From positions 12,358,501 through 12,422,500 of the forward strand of contig JAULJL010000018.1 in the NCBI GenBank assembly GCA_030761205.1: DNA of 64,000 nt. The letters run 5' to 3'. The notes under the pieces were generated by a model. It did not search any database. It saw only the letters and a list, made by a program, of their open reading frames with translations, and was not told the DNA's origin. The DNA is from Fremontodendron californicum (Eukaryota > Streptophyta > Magnoliopsida > Malvales > Malvaceae). The position numbers and the translations under genes are program-made. Below, one piece after another: positions 32,693 to 44,200 of the stretch (the first letter of the stretch is position 1; every line of letters begins with the position of its first letter).

Positions 32693-34879
32693 AGTAAAAT
32701 TTGGGGTATCTACTCCAGAAGATGCATGTGCAAAGATCAACAAGGATTGAAATGCTCATGAATGAAGCAAATGCAGAGACCAAGATGAAAATGCTCATGA
32801 ATAATGCAAATGCAAATATCCTCTAATGTTGCAAATGCTTCATGAAGTGATGCAGATGCAAATATCAACAAAAATGCATATGCTCGTGGATGATGCAGAT
32901 GCAAATATCCTCGAATGATGCAGATGCTTCATGAAATGATGCAAACGCAAAAGATAAAAAATGATGCAAATGCTTCATGAAAAGATGCAGATGCAAAGGT
33001 CTTCGAATAATGCAAATGGTTCATGAAATGGTGCAAATGCAATGATGCATATGACCACGAATGATGCATATGATCACAACCTCTTAATACCCCGACCTAT
33101 TTTCTTAAGTTCGGCTTAGCCTTTCCAATTTACTTCTCTTCTTCAAATCAGAGTGTATCCTGAACACTCTTACCCCATAAGAGATCATCCCCTTTTAAAT
33201 CTTGCACTATCTCTTTGCCTCGACAATTTCTCAAACTCTTGTCTACGACAATCTGTTTGCCGAGTTCTATTTCTTCTTCTCATATCTAGAAGTCAAGATC
33301 AACCTCAATAGTTCCAAACCTCTGGGTTATAAGAACCCTCATCTTATGTCAATATCAATTTTATTCAAAAATGGTTATTTCAAAAAATATTTTCATTATT
33401 TCTTTTTTTTTTCTCTTTAAACAATTCTCTCATTTTATTGAATTTTTTTGAGCCAAAGACGTTATTCCTACAGTGTGGAATATCCAAATCTTTTGAATAC
33501 TAATAACCACTGTTAGAAACTTTTATGAGTGTCAATTTGGCTTTTTTAAATTGATTTGAAGGGCTTGGTGCAACAGGATTTGGTCGATCCAAGAGACTTC
33601 ACAATTGGACAAATGTATGCCCTCTTTAGGCTCACCAATGGAATCGATTTTATAAAACATGGATTCCTTGAAGATCAAACAAATTTGACATTCTTTTAGT
33701 TTCCAGATCATGGCTTTTTTGACAGACGTCAAGATTAGTCAGGTTATTCAAGGTTGGAAAGGTCAATTTAGAAGGAAGAGGCTTAGTTTTTGAAGTCAAT
33801 CCTCCAAATGAGAGCTTACAATTTGGGATGTTTAGGAATTCTCAAATATTCCTTGATTTCTTCAAAATGACCTCCTTCTTGGTCGTGACCTTGACAATAC
33901 CAAGTGGCTCAAGGAGATTAAAGGGGTTTTTAGGGATTCTTAGATATTCCTTGATTTTTCAAGATTCTTTTCTCTTTTGTTGTGGCCTTGGCACTAACAT
34001 AGGTGGCAAAAAAAATTCTTCCATTTTACTCTAGACTGCCCGTTTTTGGGTTTTCACCCTAGAGTCTCATTCTTTCCATTTTTCATCGAATGCTTCATCA
34101 TGCATTTAAGAATTCAAAACTTATTGAAAAAAATTAATTTTAGCCTAAAAAGAGACCGAAGTCTCATTCATTTCTCCAGGAATAAATTCATCAGTTCAAA
34201 TAGCCATGTTTGATCAAAATGGTCTTTTCAAGGTACGTAATGTAGGCCAAGGTTCCGGGTTTCGAAAGAAAGGATAAATAGGCCCAAACATAAATATGCC
34301 CAAACATGTGTTTAAGGGTATTCAAATCAAGGATCATTTCATGAGAAAGATTCTCTTCGAAACATTCGTCCTTTCCGAGCTTCTCCTTTTGACTTTTCCT
34401 TTTCTTCCTTTCAAAACTTTTTCTTCTTCTTTTTCTTTTGTTATCGGGCTTCATTTTACCCTATTTTACGTTTTTTCTTTTGGATCTCCACTTTGACAGA
34501 GTGAGCTCGTACTTATTTGAGAGCTCAATTTTCCTTGTATCTATCCTTGAGCTAGGACTTCTTTGTCTGTGATGTTTGAAAAGATCTTTCCTCGCATTTG
34601 CCCCCCAGTATGGAGGGTGATCCTTGATTAGGGCTCAAAAGAAAAAAATAATTCCTTAGGCTCAAAAGGGGTAGCAAAGGGAATACTTTTTATATTAGTG
34701 AAAGGATGAATGAAAGATGGCAATTTTTCATCCCTAACACAAACACTTAAACTGAAGAGTCATTCCTAGAAAAAAAATGCTAAAAGAGGGTTTTCTTGAA
34801 ACCATCTTGAATTTCGTAAATACATGATGTCACACTCATTTTTTTGCATTTTTTTTTTGGATTTTTGGTTGATGCATTC
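32693..34879 (-). other. 3' UTR of element C with ATGCAAATGC-type repeats
   Basis: 32730-33090 is filled with GATGCAAATGCTTCATGAA-type words. After this come blocks shared with B, F and E: TTCGGCTTAGCCTTTCC, CACTGTTAGAAACTTT (33510), a Lys/Arg-rich-coding purine tract on the minus strand (34320-34460), and GGGTGATCCTTGATTAGGGC (34617). No protein-like gene was seen. The hairpin is listed separately. Confidence 0.65.
34028..34065 (-). other. Conserved 38-nt hairpin, element C copy
   Basis: ACTCTAG and CTAGAGT close the outer stem, and CCC/GGG forms the inner stem around a T-rich loop (A-rich on the element strand). It has the same length as the copies in B, E and F, with single-base changes in the internal loop. 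Confidence 0.68.
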
Positions 34880-35749
34880 CCCGAAAATTCATGCATTACT
34901 TCACCTTTATTCACCACCTATCCACCAGATCTACAAAAATGCCCAATTTTGATTGGCTTTGAGAATTCATGTCATTACGAGGAATATCTCAAGTCTTTTC
35001 TGGGTTGTCCGAAGTGACAAGAAAGAAAATGGCCCAAAATAGGTTTTTCTGGGGACACGGGAAAATCTGGTTTAATCATTGTGCCTCGAGATATCAATCA
35101 TTAAGTGATGTATGGGCAAATTGTGTTTTTGTGATTTTTTGAAGGGATGTGAACGGTTTTAGCAGAACCTTGATGCACATCGAATCACTACAATCCGGAT
35201 TCTTGGAATAATGTCTCATTTGCTTGAATTTCCAAGGAGCTCGAAAAATTTTCGTTCCTTTGTTCATAGCCTAGACTAGGATCCACATTTTCCTTATTTT
35301 GTAGTGACCATAGTTTATGAAGTTCATCATTCATATTCCTTGAAGCATTAGGTCTTTCAAGTGGTCTAAATTCAGAGGATTTAGGCATAAGAGAGCTCGG
35401 AACAGAAGTGTAACGGTATTGGCTCATTTCTAACAATGATCATCAATATTCTCGAGAGTCTCCATTATTTCTTAATATGGAAAAAGAATTTTCTTCTTCT
35501 TCTTTTTTTTTTCTTTGTTTTGAAAACACATTATTATTGTTTATTCAAAAATTTCTTCAATGTTTATTTTCTTGCAAATTCAAATTATTGCTAAAACACA
35601 ATAAACACAAAGTATTTAAAATTCAAAACTTATTTATTTAATATAGATGTCAACATGGGACAAGTGCTTTCATCGTCACAGTGTATAGAATTACATGCAT
35701 CATGAATTCTGAAATGATCATGCACCATGTTTCCTATAACATTTGAGTC
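34880..35749 (-). other. Noncoding block in place of pol (element C)
   Basis: Reverse-strand counterpart of 18479-19330 in B. It keeps TCATTACGAGGAAT (34972), CATTGTGCC (35079), GAACCTTGATGCACATCGAA (35165) and TTCAAAACTTATTTATTTAA (35623). No frame resembles protease, RT or integrase. Confidence 0.7.
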
Positions 35750-36647
35750 TCCCTTCTTCGAAACTTATCGAACTAGCTTTGATGAGATCCCTGACCTTAT
35801 ATTTCAAATAGGGCAATTCTCCGTTGAGTGGCCTTGATTGTCGGAATGATAATTGCAACACTCATTACCATCATACCAGCTCGGACAAGGGGGCTTCAGA
35901 GGCTCTAATTGCATGGGCATCAAAAGGTAATTCTGAATGAGTTGAGGTAGCAGCTCACAATACGACACGAGAATCGAGTCAACCTGATTTCTTTCTCACT
36001 TTTTACTCCCTCTTCGATTATTCCCAAGGGTGTTTGATTGATAGACAGATGTAAATGCTAGCAGAGTTGCAGGTATTGGTTGGTAAGGAAAGAACCTTGA
36101 GAAACATTTGTTCAGGGTAAGGTAGAATGGCTAACATTAGGAGAATTGGGGATATGCGGCAAAGCCTTCCATAGCTTGGGCATCTTTCTCTTTCTTTTTG
36201 GGTGCCCTGTTTCTCTCGGCACTAAACGTTTTTTCTCCTTCAATTTTCCTAGTTTGATAGCATTCTCAATAATTTCCCTGGAGATTACCATGTCCACAAA
36301 ATTTTTCGTGGCATCGCAATGAGTCTGTCATAGTATGGGGTCTGCAGTGCATTCACAAAAAAGACAGTGGTTTCCTTCTGAGCCAGGGGTGGTCGTACTT
36401 GGGTGGCCATGTCCCTCCACCTCTGAGCATACTCTTTGAAGCTCTCGGTTGCATTTTTCTCCATATTTTGTAAGGTGAGACGGTCAGGCGCCATATCGGT
36501 CACATGCTTGTATTGGCTTAGAAATGCTTTAGCTAAATCATTCCAAGAGTGAATCCGATCCTTGCTCAACTGATTATACCACCTAATTGCAGACCCGCTG
36601 AGGCAATCCTGAAAATAGTAGATCAAAAGCTTATCCTTATCCGTATG
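35750..36647 (-). pseudogene. gag: gag of element C, 3' part, frameshifted
   Basis: On the minus strand the capsid domain reads DKLLIYYFQDCLSGSAIRWY, SWNDLAKAFLSQYKHVTDM and SFKEYAQRWRDMATQVRPP. A frameshift near 36297 leads into DMVISREIIENAIKLG and a Lys-rich, then Pro-rich linker with several stops. The knuckle CNYHSDNQGHSTENC is readable near 35813-35860. The N-terminal half lies beyond the G insertion and is not in view. The end coordinate is approximate. Confidence 0.8.
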
Positions 36648-37057
36648 TGTTGTCAGATTTACCATGCAAGTGCACGTATCGTTAACAAGTAATAAAGTGA
36701 AGAGTAGAGTATCGTTCCTACGAGAAATTGTTACCAAATTCGTTAAGTACTAAAATTAGAAATACTTAATCTTATTCAAACAATTAATTAAAGATTGAAA
36801 ATAAAAGAAAATAATAAGAAAACAAAGGAAATTAAAATTGGGATTAATTACTTGAGAAAAGCATAGGATTACAACTTCCCTCAACACTTCGTATGAACTT
36901 CTCCTACCCTCTTATCTTGACTAATGACATTGAGTTGTTAACCTAGAGTTCTAATTTATTTATAAGTATCTTCTGATGGTCTTATAAAAATATCTCTCTT
37001 AACCAATTAACTATATTCCTATGATAATTGAATTAAAGAGAAACTCATTAAGTTTAG
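36648..37057. mobile_element. Fragment G: unassigned insertion in the gag of C
   Basis: Similarity to gag stops after CTTATCCTTATCCGTATG. The next roughly 410 bases, beginning near TGTTGTCAGATTTACC and including GCAAGTGCACGTATCG, AGTAATAAAGTGAAGAG and TATCGTTCCTACGAG, match nothing else in the window. The stretch is cut by LTR D at 37058, so the other end is not visible. It could be the edge of a different LTR element, but I cannot name the family. No coding frame was seen. Confidence 0.5.
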
Positions 37058-40000
37058 TGTAGACACCTAATTTTGTTCGGACCCCCTAAACAAGACAAGT
37101 TCTCTTTTCAACTTCCCGGAACGCAAAGAAACTTCCACCACTCCTTAGATGGGTCCTCAAGACTTTGATTCGAAGGTCAACACGAAAAGTCAACTCGGAA
37201 AAAGTCAACTTTAAAAAATCAACCCCGAAAAGTCAACCACTAAAAAAGTCAACTCTCAGTCAAAGTCAAGATTCGAAGTTGAATTGAACAATGGTGATGG
37301 AATTTTGATAAACGGAGGTCTACAACAAAAGATAGAGAGTTTGAAAGACATATTGCAAAAATTCAGTGTAGGGGAATACCTAATTTTGCAAATTTGGGTA
37401 AAAGTGCGTAAATGATCAAATTGGACGAAATTGGAGATTCCAAATGGAATAAGATCAAAAAATATGGATATTGGAAGGTCCAATTTTGAAGCGGAGTTGA
37501 AGGAAGAATTGGTTGGAAGAGAAAAAGGAAAATAAGGATTTAATGAATAAATAGGAAATTGACAAATTTGGGGAAAATTGAAGAGATGGCCCTGATTCGG
37601 TGAAATTGAAGCCCCCAACTAATAAAGGATAAATAAATAAAAATATCCCAAGTTCCAATTTGAAGTGGATCCCAAGGAAGAGCAGGTTGGAGGATAAACG
37701 AGCAAATTCCCAATAATGAGGAAAAGGGGAAAACTAAATCGGAGAGGAATCGGATGTAAAAATTGGGCATTTTTGGACCAACTCCAATTCAATATATGAC
37801 AAAGGCAGTGGAAAAAGAAAATCCAGAAATTGGGCCCGTTTTGAGTAAAATCGAGATTTCGGGGGTTAAAGGGCAATTTTTGAAAATTCGAAAAAAATAG
37901 AATCTGAGCTCGGAAAATTATGAAAACTTTCAGATCTTTGTTTTATATTTTAGGGAAGGGATTGGAGAAGAAAAATCTAGAATTGAAGCTCAAATGGAAA
38001 AAGACAAAGTTCGGGTGCATTAATTCGAAATTCTAATAGAAAATTCTGGGAAAATAGAAAACAAGCTTGGAAAATTATGAAAACTTCCAGATATGAGTTT
38101 TATATTTTATGGAAGGGATTGGAGAAGAAAAACCCAAAATCGGAGCACAAATGGAAAAAGACAACGTTCGAGTGCACTAATCCAAAATTTTTGGGAAAAA
38201 TGGAAAACGAGCTCGAAAAATTATGAAAACTTCCAGATCTGAGTTTTATATTTTATGGAAGGGATTGGAGAAGAAAAACCCAGAATCAGAGCTCAAATGA
38301 AAAAAGAAAAAGTTTGGGAGGCACTAAACCAAAACTTTATAGAAAAATCCGGGAAAAATAGAAGCGAGCTCGGAAAAATATGAAAACATCTAGAACTGAG
38401 TTGTATATTGGATGGGATGGATTGGAAAAGAAAAATTTTAAATTGGGGTCAATTTGCAATTAAATTAAGTTTGGGGGCCAAAATGCAATTTTACTAAAAA
38501 AACCTAAAAGAGCCATTTTGCAAATAAAAAAGAGGAATAGATTGGAAATTTCTAGGCCATTTTCAGCCAGCCCATTGATTATAAGAGGAGGTGTGATCAT
38601 ATTGAATCAAATGGCCAAGATTGAATAGCAAGATGACATTTTTAAAAGAACAAGATTCTCCACTACTTGCCTATATGGCATTTTTGGCCAATGAGAGGCC
38701 TCCAAATTGAAAAGCCATGTGAAGGCCAAGTGAAGAGCATGTGAAGGCTATGAGATGATGACAAGTAGGATTAAAAGTGCCACCTAGGAAGATATTTTAA
38801 TAGTAAGCCATATAATCATGACAAGTGACTTAGATATTTTTGTAGAGATAGGAGACAAGAATAATCTAGGTGGCATTGTTGGCCAATGAGAGGCTAGAAA
38901 CCCTTAATTTAAGGGAAGCATCATGCAAATAGGAGACAAGAACCCTTAATTTAAGGAAAGCACCATGCAAGAAGGGAACATTTTTTAGCCATGTGGCAAG
39001 GATGTTGGGAGAGCATGCAAAGCATGAAAAGGCAAAAAAAGAAATTACTCTGTACATTATATACAAGGGCCGGCCACACCGAAGGAAAGAGGGGGGATTG
39101 ATTTTTTTCCAAAGGCAATCTTACTACATTCTTGGAGGAGAAAAGGAGAAAAAGAAAAAGAGTGAAAGAGGGAGAAGGAAGGAGAATTTGGAGAGCTTGA
39201 TTTGGAAAGCAATTGCTAGGTAGCTATTTCCTCTATTCTTCTTCCATTATTTTCTTTGATATCTTGTTCTTTATATTCTCTTTTTCCATGTGATTTGTTA
39301 ACTTTCCTTGGTTGAATAAAAGGTTTTCAAAACAAATTTTACAAGGTTTTCTTTCCTTTATTCTTTACAAAATAACCAAGTTGACAAATTTTTTTACACA
39401 TTTCTTGCTCTAGCTGAAACCAAAGGGGGGCTTATTGTGCTTGTTTTTTTTTATTCTCTTGCTTGTTCATATTTTTAACTCATGATTGATGCATTGTCAT
39501 ATGTTTGTTGGCTGTAAAATCATGCATTTCATGTCATTTTCAACTAGGTTTTTGGATAAGATCAACCAATGATCCCTAGCCAAAAATCCCTTTTCTATAC
39601 TAGTTGAGAAAGTGATAGTTTAAGTTTGTTGTTCTGATTTTGAGCATTTTTTTTACTAAGTTATTTTTGTCAAAATAAAATTATTTTTTTACCAAATGTA
39701 GTAGACCTTTAGAGTATGCCCTGGTATTTTTTTCCAAGATTTTTAGATTTTTTATACCATGGTTGGAAAAATGGTTTTCGATAAAACAGTTTTTAGCTCA
39801 CTGTTCTGACTTTGGTGAAAATTCGGTCAAGGCATCCTCGGTCTAAAAATTAAGCTGATTTTTCCCATGGATACCATCATGTCTCTAGTCTATACTGATT
39901 TTTCCAGAAGTTTTTGAATTTTGTATGAAAGGTAAAACAATAGTTTTTCAAAACTGGTTTCGGGAGTCCGAATTTTTTTTTAAAACTAATAATTTTTTTT

Positions 40001-41294
40001 TATTTTGTTGGCTGATTTGAGTCATTGGTTACTATCTTAGGTTGATTTTCATGTCATCTCAAGAATAAATTTACAAAAATCGGGTTAAAAGATGGTCAAC
40101 CCGGGTCTCAAAATAGAAGAAAATAGAGCTTTTTTTAGGGGTATTCGGCCATGACTTTATTTCCATCCCAAAAAAATCAATTATTTTTAAATCCGAGCCC
40201 AATGTCATTCGATTCTGAAAATCCAATTTAAGTTTTTTTCCAAAGGTATTCGGACACCTTTTTGGGTATACGGATGTCCTTACTTCAAGGAAAAAATACA
40301 TCTTCATGCGTTGCATTTTTAAAAATGTTTTTACTTAATTTTGCATAAAAACGTGCTTCTCGATTTCCTAAACATTTGGCGAGAATTAATTCCTAATATT
40401 TGCCGGGTTTGCCGGGGAGGTTAGGAAATTATTCAACGCACGTGGTTATGAAATCGTAAGACATGGATTTTGTTTTATTCGGAATCATTTAAATGTCATA
40501 TGAAAAAATTATTTTTCTAGCTTTGCCGGGGAGTACAGTAATACTTTCCGACATATGCCACTTATTTGATTCCTCACATGAAGAATCAATTTCAAAATGG
40601 TGATTTGTGCATATTCCATGACATACAGATTTACCATTTTTATCATGATAAGTTTGTGAATATTCTATGGTGATGTCATTTCTATGATTGATCATTTAAT
40701 CACGTGCCATGTCTTTCATTTCATGTGCCATATCATTTAAATTATGCCATGTCATTCATTCATATGCCATGTCATTCATTCATGTGCCATATCATTTAAA
40801 TTATACCATGTCATTCATTCATGTGCCATATCATTTAAATTATGCCATGTCATTCATTCATATGCTATGTCATTCATTCATGTGCCATGCCATTTAGATT
40901 ATACCATGTCATTAATTTACAAGTCATGTCATTCATTCATAGGTGATGTCATTCATTCATGTGCTATGCCATTTAGATTATGCCATGTCATTAATTTACA
41001 TGTCATGTCATTCATTCTTTTAGCCATGTCATTTGGATTTTGCCATGTCAAGCATGTCATATCATCCATTCATATGCCATGACATTTAATCATGTGCCAT
41101 TTATTTAGATTATGCCATGTCATTAACTCATATGCTGTGTTATTCTTTCTTTATGCCATGTCAGGCATGCCATGTCATTATTTCTTTTACCATGTCAAAA
41201 TAAAATGTTTGCCATGCCAGGATAAACATGCATGTTTGTTTAATTTTTATCTTAGTAACATTTTTGCATATTCATGAACATTTTCTATGATTTT
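37058..41294 (+). repeat. LTR D: second-subtype Ogre-like LTR, 3' end missing
   Basis: Starts TGTAGACACCTAATTTTGTT after flank TTTAG and then diverges from the first subtype (CGGACCCCCTAAACAAGACA). It has a row of (A/G)GTCAA motifs at 37175-37265, U3 repeats with GGAAAATTATGAAAACTTCC (about 37910-38400), a purine-rich candidate leader near 39120-39220, and the CATGCCATGTCATTC minisatellite. It stops about 41294, in TCTATGATTTT, which corresponds to a point roughly 650 bases inside the F LTR, so F has inserted here. Whether D was a full element or a solo LTR is not visible. Confidence 0.8.
40685..41215 (+). repeat. CATGCCATGTCATTCATT minisatellite in LTR D
   Basis: Short tandem words ATGCCATGTCATTCATTCAT with inserted TTTAAATTATGCC units. 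It is the same repeat as 42110-43225 in the opposite orientation. The translated frames (Met-Pro-Cys-His-Ser repeats) are artefacts. Confidence 0.85.
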
Positions 41295-44200
41295 TGTCAA
41301 TACGTGATCCCGTTGCGAGGACCCGTTCGAGGTTGGGGGAAAAACAGGCAGAGGAAAAGACGACTTAATTCCTCTTGATTGAAATAAAAGGTCGAAGGAA
41401 TGAAAATGACCTCGAAAAAAAATGGAGTTGCCACCAATCTTTTTTTGCTAGGTGTGATCGGCCATCAATTAAAATTGTTTTTATAAAAATATTTTAAAAT
41501 AATTAAAACATTTTTTTAAAACCAATTTTGTAGTCTGTGCTTTGAACCAGAGAAAAAAAAAACAAGTGCGGGTTCAGGAGTCGGTTACATGCGGGGAAGG
41601 ATTAACCCCCCACAACGCCCGTATAAAACAGTACCTTATTAGTCGAGTGTTATCCTGAGTCTTGGTGAAAAGTTGATTTTAAAATTGGTGTTCGAAAATA
41701 ATTCCCTTAAAAAAATAATATTTTATTTGAAAATGATAAGGAACTTACTAGCATAAAATTTTCCATATTTTTCGACAGACTTAGCAAAATATTGAATTTT
41801 TCCTTGATTTTGAAATTCTCCGAATCATCCTTGTTTTAAAAAGATATTTCGTTGTTAATGACAATTGATGATATTCTCCCCGACAGATCTAGCAGAAAAT
41901 TTATGAATTATTTTAACTCGGGAATAACCTTGATTTAAAAAATGTTATTTGTTTTTCTGTATTTCTAAAATCATAGAAAAAGATCATGAATATGCAAGAA
42001 TGGTACTAAGATAAAGATTAAATGAGCATGCATATTTACCATAGTATGACAAACATTTTATAACGACATGATAAAAGAAATTATAACATAGCATAAAGAA
42101 ATGAATGTCATGTGAACGAAATCGACTTGGCAAACCTAAGCTTGGCGAACTAAATGATGTGGCAAACTAAATGACATGGCATACAAATGAATGTCATGTG
42201 AGTGAAATCGACATGGCAAACAAAATGGTATGGCATACGAATGACATGGAATGAGAATATGACATGGCACGAAAACGACATAGCATGAGGATGAATGTCA
42301 TGGCATGTAAATGATGTGGGAAACGAATGACATGGCATATAAATGACATGGCATAAGAATGAATGAATATCATGTGAATGAGATCGACATGGCAAACAAA
42401 ATTACATGGCATATGAATGACATGGCATGAGAATGAATGTCATGTGAATGAATGACATGGCATATGAATGTCATGGCATAATGAATAACATGGCATGTGA
42501 ATGACATGGCATATGAATGACATGGCACATGAATGACATGGCATGTGAATTACATGGCATACTAATGACGTTGCATGTGAGTGGCGGACATGGCATTTGA
42601 ATGACATGGCAATATGAATGATACGGCATGCGAATGACATGGCAATATGGATGACATGGCATGTGAATGACATAGCATATGGATGACATGGCAGTATGAA
42701 TGACATGGCACGCGAATGACATGGCAATGTGGATGACATGGAATAATGAATGACATGGCATATGAATGACATGGCATAATGAATGACATGGCATGTGAAT
42801 GACATGGCATAATGAATGACATGGCATGTGAATGACATGGCAAGTTGAATGACATGGCAATACGGATGACATGGCATGCGAATGACATGGCATAATGAAT
42901 GACATGGCATGTTGAATGACATGGCATATGAATGACATAACATGTGAATGACATGGCATGTGAATGACATGGTATATGAATGTCATGGCATAATGAATGA
43001 CATGGAATGTGAATGACATGGCCTATGAATGACATGGCATGTGAATGACATGGCATATGAATGACATGGCATGTGAATGACATGGCATGTGAATGATATG
43101 GCATATGAATGACATGGCATAATGAATGACATGGCATGGCATAATGAATGACATGGCATAATGAATGATGTGGCATGTGAATGACATGGCATGTGAATGG
43201 CATGGCATATGAATGACATGGAAAACATCAGCAAAATGGCATCATCATAAAATATTCATAATCACATCATGGTCACATGCACACATCATTATTTGAAATG
43301 AATTATTCATGTGAGGAATCATGTAAATAGCATATGTCAAAAATATTACCGTGCTTCCTGGCAAACCCGGCAAAGCTTGGAAAATAATTCTTTCACATGA
43401 TATTTACATGGTTCCGAGTAAAACAAAAACCATACGTTTCGATTCCATAAACACATGGGTTGAAGAGTTTCCTAACCTCCCCGACAAACCCAGCAAAGAT
43501 CGGAAACTAATTCACGCCAATTGTTTAATAAATCGAAAAATACATTTTTATGACAAATTAAATAAAAACATTTTTAAAATGCAATGCATGGAGATTTATT
43601 TCTTCCTTAGAGTAAGGACATCCGTATACCTAAAAAGGTATCTGACTACCTTAGGAAGAGACTTAGATCGGATTTTCAAAAATCAAAAGACCTTAGGCTC
43701 GGATTAAAAAAAATTAGAATTTTTAGGATGAAAATGGCCTCATGGCCGGGCCCTCTCCTTTAAAATGCCCTATCTTCCTAGTTTTGAAACCCGGGTTGAC
43801 CACCCTTGACCCAACTTTTACAAAATCAAATTTTATGATTGAAATGACTTGGAAATTAACCTAAGATAGTAGCTAATACCCCAAATCAGCCCCCTCTTAA
43901 TATCCCAACCAAAACAGAAAATTAGTATTTCTTAAAAACGAAACTGACTCTCACTGGCTGTTTCAGAAATCGATTTTTTTGCCCTTCCCAAAAATTTCAA
44001 AATTTTCTGAAACAATTATGGGAGACTTAGAACATCTTGATCTCCACGGAAAAAAATCAGCTTAATTTTTGGAGCAAGGATACTATGACCGATTTTTACC
44101 AAAATCAAGACAGTGAGTTACAAACTGCTTTGTCAAAATCTATTTTTTAACCATGATACAAAAATCCAAAACTCATGAGAAAAATACCAAGGCATCCCCC

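Larger units (their letters stand above)
32693..36647 (-). mobile_element. Element C: gag-only Ogre-like element, minus strand, partial
   Basis: Read on the minus strand, the 3' half of gag (36647 down to about 35750) leads straight into the same noncoding block as in B and then the shared 3' UTR, with no pol. The left side is cut by the A insertion at 32692/32693. The right side, toward the gag N-terminus, is cut by G at about 36648. It is the oldest layer of the nest in this window. Confidence 0.82.

Noticed and set aside
37256..37876. Several overlapping minus-strand frames of 67-120 codons
   Set aside because: They lie in the U3 of LTR D, antisense to the element, and have AT-rich hydrophobic composition with no domain.
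42110..43225. CRISPR-like direct repeats
   Set aside because: Units are 16-17 bp, contiguous and variable with no unique spacers or cas genes; this is a minisatellite in plant LTR DNA.
42440..43234. Overlapping minus-strand frames of 60-213 codons made of Met-Pro-Cys-His-Ser-type repeats
   Set aside because: They are translations of a 16-17-bp minisatellite that happens to lack stops in several frames; nothing outside the repeat supports a gene.
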